Below are positions 34,963-43,803 of a DNA stretch of 64,000 bases, one piece after another. Below the pieces are notes generated by a model, which did not search any database, was not told the DNA's origin, and saw only the letters and a program-made list of their open reading frames with translations. Within the stretch, counting starts at the first letter, position 1. Each line of letters opens with the position of its first letter. Source of the stretch: Sulfotelmatobacter sp963788225. GTDB lineage: Bacteria; Acidobacteriota; Terriglobia; Terriglobales; Acidobacteriaceae. The position numbers and the translations under genes are program-made. The DNA is taken from the NCBI GenBank assembly GCA_963788225.1, contig CAWBGI010000003.1:1-64000 (forward strand), written 5' to 3'.

Positions 34963-35295
34963 TTAGCGACGGCGGCGCTTGGAACTCTTGCGCGCGGACT
35001 TCCTGGCCTTTTTCGCTTTCTTGGCCTTCTTCATTTTCTTGGCTTTTTTCCTGGGAGCCGCTTTCTTCCGGGGCTTTGCTTTCTTCCCGGCTTTCTTTGC
35101 CGGCTTGGATTTGCGCGCGGGCTTGGCCGGCTTGGGAGGCGGCGGAGGAGTGGCCAGGAATCCGGGCCGTTCCTCGACGATCAGCTCCTCAGTTTCTTCT
35201 TCAATAATTTCCTCGCCGCCAGCCTCGTCTTCGTCATCTCCAAAGCGGGGCAGCTCGTTGTCTTCGGCATCATCATCCATGCGGATTTTCATCAT
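34963..35295 (-). CDS. Small protein with acidic head and lysine-rich, histone-tail-like end
   Basis: 110 residues split in two by charge. Residues 1-45 are strongly acidic (DEDEAGGEEIIEEETEELI), then a proline run (PPPPPKPAKPA), then from about 60 a Lys/Ala/Arg tail with repeated KKA and KKAKK units to RRRR at the C-terminus. Such tails resemble bacterial H1-like proteins (AlgP, HctB) that bind DNA. The acidic head could mask the tail or bind another partner. A strong terminator follows it, which supports a real, separately transcribed gene. Function unknown. Confidence 0.7.
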   Translation of the reverse strand: MMKIRMDDDAEDNELPRFGDDEDEAGGEEIIEEETEELIVEERPGFLATPPPPPKPAKPARKSKPAKKAGKKAKPRKKAAPRKKAKKMKKAKKAKKARKSARKSSKRRRR

Positions 35296-35360
35296 GATTT
35301 CCTCCGGCCTGGTTGCGCCTGATAGATTGCGAGGCGCGGCAGCGCGAATCCCCGCCGGAT

Positions 35361-37475
35361 TTAATTATCGGAGTCTAATGGCTTTGTCAAGGGCGCAAGT
35401 GTGTCAAAAGGAAAAAGATTGAATGGCTGCCGGTGGAAATCATCTCTCTGTGAGGAGTCGGCCAGTCTCTGTAAGATGATGCAAATGAAAGACTTAGCGA
35501 GACCCCAGAGCATTCTAGGGGTGAGGGGGAGAATGGTCAACTGGTCACCCACTTGAAGGGGCCGGGTGAATAGGAATTTATTGGCGTCCCGCAGGGCCTG
35601 GGCAGTGGTGTGGTAGGCCTGCGCGATGGACCACAGGGTCTCCCCCGGTTGGACCTTGTAAGTGATCGCGCCGGTGGCCTTGGGACTTGGGCCAATCGTA
35701 ACCGTGGATACCACGGCAGGAGGGACGGCCGCAGGCTTAGGACTCTTTGCCGATTCTGACTGTTTTTGCGGAAGCCCTCCGGGATAAACACGCAGGCGCA
35801 TCCCGCGCGCCAGTTTGCCGGACGGCAGGTGATTCCATTTGGCGATTTCCGAGGTGGTTACACTATATTGCTGGGCCACGGAGGCGATGGTGTCGCCCTT
35901 ACGAACTTTGTAATAGGTAAGCTTGCCAAGGGCGACCTCTGATTTTTCGGTGGCGGGGATGATCAACTTCTGCCCCGGTTCGAGCGGTGCGTGGAGGTCG
36001 AGGTCATTGGCATCGGCAATGGCGGCCGGGGTCACCCGGAAGCTATGCGCGATGGCGGTAAGAGTTTCGCCTTCTTCAACGCGGTGCCTGCGCCAGACCA
36101 CCCACTTCTCCGGAGGAATGTCGGCAATCTCGGATAGAAAACGGTTGGCCGTGCCGGCAGGAAGGCGAAGTTCGTAGCCGGGATCGTTGGGCGTAATCAT
36201 GCGCAGCAGTTCGGGATTGAGTGTGCGGAGCGTCTGCACATCGACATCAATGGTTTCAGCGACCAAGCGCAGATCAATGGGCTGGCCGGGCTTAACCTTG
36301 TCCGTCTCCTGGTACGGCTCGGGATTGACCTGAACGCCGTAGCGCTGGGGGTCCTTGGCCACCAGAGTGAGCGCCAGAATGATCGGAACGTAGTTGCGCG
36401 TTTCCTTGATGAGGACATTGCGTTTGTATAGTTCCCAGAAATCCGCGTAACCGGTGCGCTCGATGGCCTTCTGCACATTGCCCGGGCCGGTGTCGTAGGC
36501 GGCCATGGCCAGATACCAGTCGCCAAACTCATTGTACAAATCCCGCAAGTGATGCGCGGCGGCGCGCGTGGATTTTTCCGGGTCCTGGCGCTCATCCACC
36601 CACCAGGTGCGCTGCAGGCCGTATTCATGGGCGCGCGGAGCCCCGAATTGCCAGAGGCCCACGCAACGCGCGCGCGAAAGCGCAGTCGGCTGAAAGGCGC
36701 TTTCCGCCTGCGCGAGATAGATTAGATCTCTGGGCAGGCCCTCTTCATCCAGGATACGCTCGATCATGGGGCGGTATCGTCCGGCGCGGCGCAGCCCATT
36801 TTCAACGATGGCGCGTCCTCGAGGCGTGCGGAAGAAATTGAGATAAGTGAGAACGTATTCGTTCACGGTGAGAGGGAGATCGTGGCGAATGGAAGCCAGC
36901 TCAATTTCCGCGTTGGCCGCCAGCTTGGGATCGGCCGTGCCCGGAGCGGGAACGCTCATCTCCGGGATTTCGTCGATGGGAGCGGGCTCGGCTTTCTGTT
37001 CGGAGAAACCGTCGCCTTCACGGAAGGCCGCAAATTCCTCGGTACTCACCGTTTCCACAATATGCTGGAACATGGCCTGAAGCCGCGCGTCAGCGTTTAT
37101 GTCCACCCCGCTTTCCAGCAGGGAATCGACGGCCAAATCGAATTCCTGCCGGGCCTTGGCCAAATGGCCGGCGCGATAGTCCTGCTGACCGGCATTGAAT
37201 TCCCATTGAGCGTAGCTGAGAAGCAAGTCCAGATTGAATACGGGCGTTGGCGCAATCATCACCAGCGCCGACCGATTGCCGGGAAAGGGGAGTGGGGCCA
37301 GAGTCCGGGCGGATTGTGGATCAGGCTGTCGCGGAGTTTGGACGGGAGCAATTTGCGCCGCTGGGCGGACCTGAACGGTATCGCGCGAGGCGTCGTCGCA
37401 ACCCAGGGCGCATATCAAACAGACTCCGGCCAGAAGCAATACAATACCGTTCGGCTTGTAAAGTCGCGCGATCAC
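35361..37475 (-). CDS. Membrane-bound lytic transglycosylase with LysM repeats (MltD-like)
   Basis: 704 residues from the GTG at 37475, which gives a lipoprotein signal IVLLLAGVCLICALGC with lipobox ALGC. The SLT/GH23 domain lies at about 225-360: catalytic Glu in YLAQAESAFQPTALSRA, GLWQFGAPRAHEYGL and AYDTGPGNVQKAI. Three LysM domains follow (HRVEEGETLTAIAHSF, YKVRKGDTIASVAQQYS, YKVQPGETLWSIAQAYH), which bind peptidoglycan. It cleaves glycan strands with 1,6-anhydro formation. The last 50 or so residues (GLAKSFICIILQRL onward) are not LysM and look like read-on past the usual end. The start is uncertain; an ATG at 37586 is in frame. Confidence 0.85.
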   Translation of the reverse strand: MIARLYKPNGIVLLLAGVCLICALGCDDASRDTVQVRPAAQIAPVQTPRQPDPQSARTLAPLPFPGNRSALVMIAPTPVFNLDLLLSYAQWEFNAGQQDYRAGHLAKARQEFDLAVDSLLESGVDINADARLQAMFQHIVETVSTEEFAAFREGDGFSEQKAEPAPIDEIPEMSVPAPGTADPKLAANAEIELASIRHDLPLTVNEYVLTYLNFFRTPRGRAIVENGLRRAGRYRPMIERILDEEGLPRDLIYLAQAESAFQPTALSRARCVGLWQFGAPRAHEYGLQRTWWVDERQDPEKSTRAAAHHLRDLYNEFGDWYLAMAAYDTGPGNVQKAIERTGYADFWELYKRNVLIKETRNYVPIILALTLVAKDPQRYGVQVNPEPYQETDKVKPGQPIDLRLVAETIDVDVQTLRTLNPELLRMITPNDPGYELRLPAGTANRFLSEIADIPPEKWVVWRRHRVEEGETLTAIAHSFRVTPAAIADANDLDLHAPLEPGQKLIIPATEKSEVALGKLTYYKVRKGDTIASVAQQYSVTTSEIAKWNHLPSGKLARGMRLRVYPGGLPQKQSESAKSPKPAAVPPAVVSTVTIGPSPKATGAITYKVQPGETLWSIAQAYHTTAQALRDANKFLFTRPLQVGDQLTILPLTPRMLWGLAKSFICIILQRLADSSQRDDFHRQPFNLFPFDTLAPLTKPLDSDN

Positions 37476-37666
37476 GCCATTTGCCGGCCCAGAGGCTGCG
37501 GAATAAGCCGAGCCGCCCAGCAATATTAGACGGCTTTCCCGGGGTTGGGTCAGCCGATTATCTATGGTAGGACGCCAATACGGCACCGGTCAACGGCGAA
37601 TCAGGAAGCCGGATAACTTATTCCAAACAAAGGGTACTGGGGGCCATCCGGCGATTCGACGTGGTA

Positions 37667-38353
37667 TTAGATTGGGTTGTTTATGGGCGCTCGGATAGCA
37701 AATGCAATGATAAGCCGCGAGGTCACCGGCTTGCCCTTCAGCGACGCCGGGCTGAATTTCCATTTTTCGTTTACTGAGCGCAACGCCGCGGCGGTCAGTC
37801 CGGGGAAGTCCTTCACGACTTTCGCGTATTCGAGACCTCCCTCTGGATCAACGACGGCTTCGAGAACCACCGTGCCCCCGACGACTGTTTGATTGAGTGG
37901 GAATTCAGCGGAGATTACGTTGGGTGGGACGATCGCTTGATTGTTGGCGGCGTCTTTTCCAGGTTGAGAAGCTTGAGGCTGCAGCACAATTTTGGGGCTG
38001 GACACTGTTGGTGGGCAGAAAACAACTGCAACAGCCATGCGGGTGACCGCGGGTTTTCCGTCCAAAGTTCCCGGAGTGAACTCCCATTTCTTCACCGCTG
38101 CGACCGTCACTTCGGTGACGGAAGCAAGCTCGCGAACTACTTCCACATCTTCCACTTTCCCCGTTTTCCCGATGACCGCATTCACTTGCACAATTCCGTT
38201 TGCCACGCTGTTGAAAGGGATGGGCACGTCGGATGCGGAAACCAACTCAGCGGATTTAAATGCAGGCGCCGGTATGTTGTGGCCCGGTCCCGCGGCAATC
38301 GTAAAGCTCCCGAGGGTAGCAATCGCAGTCGCGATTCCAAACATGCGGCGCAC
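37667..38353 (-). CDS. Exported protein with two TonB C-terminal-like domains
   Basis: 228 residues. An N-terminal signal-like hydrophobic stretch (MFGIATAIATLGSFTIAAG) precedes two copies of a TonB C-terminal-type domain: GIVQVNAVIGKTGKVEDVEVV...AVKKWEFTPGTLDGKP in the first half and GTVVLEAVVDPEGGLEYAKVV...WKFSPASLKGKPV in the second. There is no clear proline-rich spanning region, and no ExbB/ExbD is nearby, so it may be a periplasmic partner or a stand-alone domain pair, not a classical energy transducer. Confidence 0.75.
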   Translation of the reverse strand: MRRMFGIATAIATLGSFTIAAGPGHNIPAPAFKSAELVSASDVPIPFNSVANGIVQVNAVIGKTGKVEDVEVVRELASVTEVTVAAVKKWEFTPGTLDGKPAVTRMAVAVVFCPPTVSSPKIVLQPQASQPGKDAANNQAIVPPNVISAEFPLNQTVVGGTVVLEAVVDPEGGLEYAKVVKDFPGLTAAALRSVNEKWKFSPASLKGKPVTSRLIIAFAIRAPINNPI

Positions 38354-38380
38354 AACTTATTCTACACCGGCCTGATTTTC

Positions 38381-39562
38381 CTAGGCGAGGGCCTGGCGCA
38401 AGTCCTCGATGAGGTCGGCCGGATCCTCGAGCCCTATCGAAACGCGGACGGTGCCGGGTGTGACTCCCGCGGCGGCGAGTTCCTTCGCGCTCATATTGTA
38501 GTGAGAGGTGTAGATGGGAAGAACGGCCAGGGATTCAACTCCGCCTAGGCTTGCAGCCATCAGGAAAAGGTGTGTGCGGTCGCAGAAACGCCGGGCCGCT
38601 GCAAGGCCGCCTTTTAAATCAAAGGCCATCATGCCGCCGAATCCGGACATCTGCCGTTTGGCCAGGGCATGGTCGGGGTGAGAAGGCAGACCGGGATAGT
38701 GGACACGCGCAACCTTGGGATGTTTGGCAAGATAACGAGCGACGGTGATGGCCGTGGCACATTGCCGGCGAATTCGCGGCTCGAGCGATTTCATTCCGCG
38801 GATCAACAGGAAGGCCCCCTCGGGATCCATCGAGCCGCCCAGTGCGATGATGAAGTGGCGGACTTCATCAATCAGGGATTTCTTTCCGGCCACCCCGCCG
38901 CCGATTAAATCGGAATGGCCGCCGAGATATTTTGTGGTGCTGTGCGCCGAGAGGTCGAAGCCCAGGTCAATGGGTTTCTGCAAGGCGGGTGAGGCGAAGG
39001 TGTTGTCCACCATGGAAACCAGTTTGAATTTGCGGGCCAGCGCCAGGGCTTTTCGCAGATCGACTATGCGGAGAGTGGGGTTTGTCGGCGTCTCCACGTA
39101 CAGGACCCGGGTGCGATCGCCGACCAGGCGCTCGACGCCCACGAGATCATTTTCCACGTGATGAACTCTAATTCCGAAGCGCGGGAGGATATCGCGCATC
39201 AGGCGATAACTGCCGCCATAGAGCTGGCGTGTGGCGATGATTTCATCGCCGTGGGAAAGCAGTGAGAGCAGGGCCGAGGAGATGGCCGCCATGCCGCTGG
39301 CGGCGACCACCGCAGCTTCCGCGTGTTCCAGCGCCGCAAGCTTGTCTTCGGCAACCGTGAGCGTGGGGTTTCCGTAGCGCGTGTAGATATAGGCCTTGCT
39401 CTTGCCTTCGGCCCAGCGTTTCATTTCCGCCGTGCTGGAAAACGTGAAGGTAGAGGAGCGAACGATGGGCGTGCTGACGGGGCCGCCGATTCCATGATGT
39501 GATTCTCCGGCGTGGATGGCGCGAGTGGAGTCGCGCCAATTCTTGGAGCGGTCTTTATTCAT
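38381..39562 (-). CDS. Trans-sulfuration PLP enzyme (cystathionine gamma-synthase/lyase family)
   Basis: 393 residues, Cys/Met-metabolism PLP family. Substrate and cofactor landmarks: YIYTRYGNPTLTVAEDKLAALE, the Tyr in TRQLYGGSYRL, DNTFASPALQKPIDLG, and the PLP Lys211 in HSTTKYLGGHSDLIGG. C-terminal SLGGVESLAVLP and VRVSIGLEDPADLI close the domain. Sequence alone does not separate cystathionine gamma-synthase (metB), cystathionine gamma/beta-lyase and O-acylhomoserine sulfhydrylase. It is transcribed toward the TonB-like gene and away from the EF-G-like gene. Confidence 0.9.
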   Translation of the reverse strand: MNKDRSKNWRDSTRAIHAGESHHGIGGPVSTPIVRSSTFTFSSTAEMKRWAEGKSKAYIYTRYGNPTLTVAEDKLAALEHAEAAVVAASGMAAISSALLSLLSHGDEIIATRQLYGGSYRLMRDILPRFGIRVHHVENDLVGVERLVGDRTRVLYVETPTNPTLRIVDLRKALALARKFKLVSMVDNTFASPALQKPIDLGFDLSAHSTTKYLGGHSDLIGGGVAGKKSLIDEVRHFIIALGGSMDPEGAFLLIRGMKSLEPRIRRQCATAITVARYLAKHPKVARVHYPGLPSHPDHALAKRQMSGFGGMMAFDLKGGLAAARRFCDRTHLFLMAASLGGVESLAVLPIYTSHYNMSAKELAAAGVTPGTVRVSIGLEDPADLIEDLRQALA

Positions 39563-39681
39563 GAAGGTCCTGTCCGGCGGCGCGGCTTTTCAGAAGAGAT
39601 GGATGCGCCAGCAGGGATTGTCTCGTAAATCCCCAGACTTACAACGTCCAAATTGGCGCGGCGCACAATGGCGCGGCGGGC

Positions 39682-41811
39682 TCAGATCTCTTCTTCGGTT
39701 TCTTCCCCGGTGCGGGTGGCCTTGGCGTGCGCGATGATTTTTTCGGCCACCTCGCCGGGCACGAAATCATAATGGTCAAATTCCATGCTGTAGCTGGCGC
39801 GGCCCTGGGTCATGGAGGTGAGACCTGTGGCGTAGTTCAACATTTCCGAGAGCGGCACGTGCCCCTTGATCACCACGTGCGTACCTCGTATCTCGCTGCC
39901 GCTGATTCTGCCGCGGCGGGAACTCAGGTCGCCCATCAAATCGCCCGAATACTGCTCCGGCGCGGCGATCTCCACGTTCATGATCGGTTCAAGCAGCGCG
40001 GGTTTGGCCTGCTTCATACACTCCTTAAAGGCCAGTGAACCCGCGATTTTGAAAGCCATGTCCGAGGAGTCCACGTCGTGATACTTGCCGTCGAACAGCA
40101 CCGCGCGAAAGTCCACTACCGGGAAGCCCGCCAGGTATCCGCGCTCAGCGGAGGCGCGGATGCCTTTTTCAACGGAAGGAATGAAGTTGTTGGGAATCGC
40201 TCCCCCGAACACATCGTCCACAAACTCGAATCCGCTGCCGTGAGGCCGGGGCTCCAACCGTATGCGGCAGACGGCGAATTGGCCGTGACCGCCAGTTTGT
40301 TTCTTATGTTTGCCTTCCGCTTCGGCCTTGCCCCGGATGGTTTCGAGGTAGGGGACTTTGGGTGGTTTCAATGTTAGTTCCACGTGATGGCGCTTGCGGA
40401 GTTTTGCGACCACGACTTCGATGTGTTGCTGGCCCGACCCGGAGAGCAGGAATTCCTTGGTTTGCGGGTCACGCGAAAAACGCAGCGCTAAATCTTCCTC
40501 GAGCATGCGGTGGATGGCCTGGCCGATGCGATCCTCGTCGGCACGCGTTTTCGGCTCGATGGCGAAGGTGATGGAGGGTTCGGGAATTCGCGCGGGAGGG
40601 TAAAAAATCGGATGGGACTTGTCTCCCATGGTGTCGCCGGTGAGCGTGTCCTTCAACTTGGCAACTGTGCCCATGTCGCCTGCATGCATTTCCGGCACGT
40701 CGGAGGCGGTCTTGCCCTGCATGACCTGGACGTGCTGCAGGCGCTCGGAAGAGCCCCGATTGTAATTGAGTAAAGTGGCGTCCGCTTTCAGCACTCCGGA
40801 CATCACCTTGAAATAGCTGATGCGACCCGCAAACGGGTCGGCAAGAGTTTTGAAAACGAAAAGTGAAACGGGTTCGCTGTCGGCGATCTTGCGGACGACT
40901 TCGTCGCCTTTGCGGCCGGGCTGCGAAAAGCCGGTCACTGATCCCTTCGTGGAAGGATCGGGGAAAATATCCACGATGAAATTCAGGAGCGATTCGCTGC
41001 CCATGTTGGGCAGCGCCGCGGTGGCCAGGACGGGAATGATGCGGCGCGATTGGACGGCCCCGCGCAAACCCTTGATCAGGTCGGGAAGGGGCAAAGTGCC
41101 TTCGGCGAAGAATTCTTCCAGGAGCTTGTCATCGCCCTCGGCGACCAGCTCGACCAGTTTTTCATGGGCTTCCTTGGCGGCGTCCGCCAGGTCTGCAGGA
41201 ATCTCCTCGATTTTTGCTTTGCCATCGCCATTGGGAGCGTAGAGGTGGGCCTTCATGGAGATCAGGTCCACCACGCCGCGGAAATTTTTCTCCGCGCCGA
41301 TGGGCATTTGCACGGCGATGGCGCCGCGGCCGAAAACTTGCTGGATTGATTCCAGCGAGCGCTCAAAGTTGGCCAGCTCGCGGTCCATCCAATTCACAAT
41401 GAAGGCGCGCGGTAGTTCATATTCCGCGCAGAAATCCCAAACTTTTTCGGTGACTACCTGGACGCCGGCGTGGGCGTCAACCAGAATCAAGGCACAGTCG
41501 GCGGCAATCAGGACCGCGCGCGTCTCGTTAATGAAGGTGCTATAGCCCGGCGTATCGAGGAAATTGATCTTGGTTTTTTCCGGCTGGCCCGTGGGCGCCC
41601 ATTCGGCGTAGGCCAGAGCGGATTGGATGGAGATTTTCCGCGCGATTTCTTCCTCGTCCCAGTCGGTGACGGTGTTTCCTTCCGCAACTTTACCGTGCCG
41701 GGTGGTCATCCCAGCGGTGTGGAGTAACGACGACACCAGTTGCGTTTTTCCGGTGTCGCCGTGGCCGACAATGCCGACATTTCTGATGAACTGCGTGTTA
41801 TAGGCGCGCAT
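39682..41811 (-). CDS. EF-G-like GTPase (divergent paralogue)
   Basis: 709 residues with the five-domain EF-G layout. G1 is GHGDTGKT (16-23), where canonical EF-G has GHIDAGKT; G3 is DTPGY (86-90). G4 is NWMD (140-143) where GTPases have NKxD, so the lysine that stacks on guanine is Trp. Domains IV and V are present (YLAGFPVVDFRAVLFDGKYHDVDSSDMAFKIA, GDLMGDLSSRRGRISGSEIRG as parts). This is the FusA2-type paralogue, whose role is not settled. The ATG at 41811 has a G-rich stretch upstream and starts conserved sequence; the frame to 41862 is not needed. Confidence 0.9.
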   Translation of the reverse strand: MRAYNTQFIRNVGIVGHGDTGKTQLVSSLLHTAGMTTRHGKVAEGNTVTDWDEEEIARKISIQSALAYAEWAPTGQPEKTKINFLDTPGYSTFINETRAVLIAADCALILVDAHAGVQVVTEKVWDFCAEYELPRAFIVNWMDRELANFERSLESIQQVFGRGAIAVQMPIGAEKNFRGVVDLISMKAHLYAPNGDGKAKIEEIPADLADAAKEAHEKLVELVAEGDDKLLEEFFAEGTLPLPDLIKGLRGAVQSRRIIPVLATAALPNMGSESLLNFIVDIFPDPSTKGSVTGFSQPGRKGDEVVRKIADSEPVSLFVFKTLADPFAGRISYFKVMSGVLKADATLLNYNRGSSERLQHVQVMQGKTASDVPEMHAGDMGTVAKLKDTLTGDTMGDKSHPIFYPPARIPEPSITFAIEPKTRADEDRIGQAIHRMLEEDLALRFSRDPQTKEFLLSGSGQQHIEVVVAKLRKRHHVELTLKPPKVPYLETIRGKAEAEGKHKKQTGGHGQFAVCRIRLEPRPHGSGFEFVDDVFGGAIPNNFIPSVEKGIRASAERGYLAGFPVVDFRAVLFDGKYHDVDSSDMAFKIAGSLAFKECMKQAKPALLEPIMNVEIAAPEQYSGDLMGDLSSRRGRISGSEIRGTHVVIKGHVPLSEMLNYATGLTSMTQGRASYSMEFDHYDFVPGEVAEKIIAHAKATRTGEETEEEI

Positions 41812-42017
41812 GTGCCCCCCTGTGGCCTGAAGATGGAGCCCCTGCGCCCGCCCGTCGCGCACCTGGCACGGCGCGAGCCCCTGAATTGGCGGATGCTAGC
41901 ACGATGGCGAGCGGTGCGGCAATCGAGATGCCGAAGGATTTGGAGACAGATTCAGGCGCGGCCCAGTACTGGCGGCGTATAATCTGGAACCAGCAATCAG
42001 CAGGGTGAACGAGATTA

Positions 42018-42779
42018 ATGTCCAAAGCTTTGGCACTGACCCTGGCGATGACTTTTTCGGCAACACTCGCCTGCGGACCCCGGCGTGTCAGTCCTTCTCC
42101 CCAAGCCGGGGTTACGACGCCTGTGCCAATTTCGCAGGAGCACCACCACCATCTGATCCTCGAGAATTCCTATTTGAGGGCCTACGAGGTAGAAGTCCCT
42201 GCGCATGAATCGACGTTGCTCCACCAGCATGACTACGACTACGTTTACGTGGTGCTGGGCGGCGCGCAAGTGACCAATGCCATTGTGGACAAGCCGCAAG
42301 TACAAATGTATTTGCCGGATACGACCATAAATTTTGCCAAAGGTCCGTTCGCACATGTTGCCGGAAATGTGGGTGACACTCCGTTTCGCAATGTGACGAT
42401 TTCACTGTTGCACCAGCAGGGTGAAGCAAAGATTTATTACCCCTCGGTGGACGCGGCACTCAGTCCCGCGGCACAGGCTTCTCCAACTCAGAGCAACGAC
42501 CGGATGGGTGTGACCCAGGTGCCGATACTGGAAACGGACGAGGTGCGAGCATTCGCGATTCGAGTAGAGCCCTCACGGTCATGGTCATCGACTGAAACGC
42601 ATGCGCGATTCGTCGTGTTCCTCGACAAGATGAAAGACACGACCGGGCCAAGAGAGAAGAAGGCGCCCATGTTTCCCGCGGGATTGTTGAAGTGGATCCC
42701 CGGTGGAGAACGGTGGGTGTTCAACAATGACACTCAGTTTGAAAAAAGATTTGTTGTCCTGGATTTCACAAATAAATGA
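42018..42779 (+). CDS. Putative lipoprotein with two cupin-like repeats
   Basis: 253 residues. Signal MSKALALTLAMTFSATLACG with a Cys at 19 as lipobox-type end. Then two similar double-psi/jelly-roll-like halves: LILENSYLRAYEVEVPAHESTLLHQHDYDYVYVVL, with His-rich HQHDYDYVYV and HVAGNVGD, and ILETDEVRAFAIRVEPSRSWSSTETHARFVVFL. Cupins bind metals and act as dioxygenases, isomerases or storage/binding proteins. The second half has lost most of the His ligands. Divergent from the EF-G-like gene. Function unknown. Confidence 0.6.
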   Translation: MSKALALTLAMTFSATLACGPRRVSPSPQAGVTTPVPISQEHHHHLILENSYLRAYEVEVPAHESTLLHQHDYDYVYVVLGGAQVTNAIVDKPQVQMYLPDTTINFAKGPFAHVAGNVGDTPFRNVTISLLHQQGEAKIYYPSVDAALSPAAQASPTQSNDRMGVTQVPILETDEVRAFAIRVEPSRSWSSTETHARFVVFLDKMKDTTGPREKKAPMFPAGLLKWIPGGERWVFNNDTQFEKRFVVLDFTNK

Positions 42780-42825
42780 AGAACGAGCAATAAAAAAGTT
42801 TCCCAAACAGTTTTTGCTTGAATCC

Positions 42826-43719
42826 CTAGGATGAAACAAAGAAAGTTCCATCCTGCTGGACGAAACCGTAGCCCATGTTTGGAGTGTTGAAGGATGCCGC
42901 GGGATCGCCGCCGCGATTCAGCAGAATCAGGCCGCCCGTTCCATTTGCGCGCGAAGCCAACAGACGCACGCAAGCATCGGCGACATCTTGCGGGTTCGCA
43001 GGCCGTTCACGCAACTTATCGACGGCGGCTTTGGCCATGACAATTTTCATGATGGCTTCGCCCCATCCGGTGCAGGAAACGCCGCCCGCTTCCTGGTCCA
43101 CATAAGTGCCGCAGCCGATCAGGGGTGCGTCTCCCACGCGACCGGGCCGTTTGCAGCAGGTGCCGCCAGTGGAAGTGCCGGCAACCATGTGGCCGCCGGC
43201 GTCCAAGGCCACTGCGCCTACGGTGCCGCCCTGGTGGACGTGATGCATGCTGTCGTGGCTATCTCGCTTGCACTGTTCCCAGGCCGCGATTTCGCGCGGG
43301 ACAATCAAATCTTGCGGATCGCATAGCGGAAGGCCCTTCTCGACCGCGAAACGCTCGGCACCTTCGCCCGACAGCATCATGTGATCGCACCGTTCCATAA
43401 CGCGACGCGCCAAGCGGATGGGATTCTTGATGCGCCGGAGCGTGGTAACGGCACCGGCCTTGAGAGTTGCGCCATCCATCAGGATAGCGTCGAGCTCGAC
43501 GCAGCCATCGAGGGTCAAGTGTGCGCCGGTGCCGGCGTCAAAAACGGGATCATCTTCGAGGACAACGATGGCGGCTTCGACGGCGTCGGCCGCCTGGCCG
43601 CCGCTCCTCAATATTTCCCATCCGGCTTCGAGTGCGCGCCGGCATCCTGCTTTGCAGGCAGAGATTGCTTCGTCCGGGATGGTCCAAGCTCCGCCATGAA
43701 CAATCAGTGACGGTTTCAC
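42826..43719 (-). CDS. Isoaspartyl peptidase/L-asparaginase (Ntn hydrolase)
   Basis: 297 residues, IaaA family. Opens PSLIVHGGAWTIPDEA; the autoprocessing nucleophile is Thr166 in HHVHQGGTVGAVALD, so the mature beta chain starts there. The substrate region GTSTGGTCCKRPGRVGDAPLIGCGTY follows. The family removes isoaspartyl residues from damaged peptides and hydrolyses asparagine. Transcribed in the same direction as greA, which lies upstream on the minus strand, but the gap of about 85 bases leaves operon membership open. Confidence 0.93.
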   Translation of the reverse strand: MKPSLIVHGGAWTIPDEAISACKAGCRRALEAGWEILRSGGQAADAVEAAIVVLEDDPVFDAGTGAHLTLDGCVELDAILMDGATLKAGAVTTLRRIKNPIRLARRVMERCDHMMLSGEGAERFAVEKGLPLCDPQDLIVPREIAAWEQCKRDSHDSMHHVHQGGTVGAVALDAGGHMVAGTSTGGTCCKRPGRVGDAPLIGCGTYVDQEAGGVSCTGWGEAIMKIVMAKAAVDKLRERPANPQDVADACVRLLASRANGTGGLILLNRGGDPAASFNTPNMGYGFVQQDGTFFVSS

Positions 43720-43803
43720 AGGCTACCCCGGCCTGCGAGGAGGGAGGTCACGCTGGGGATCAAACCAAATCTCCGGAGGATGGCGTACGCATCACGCGGG
43801 GCG

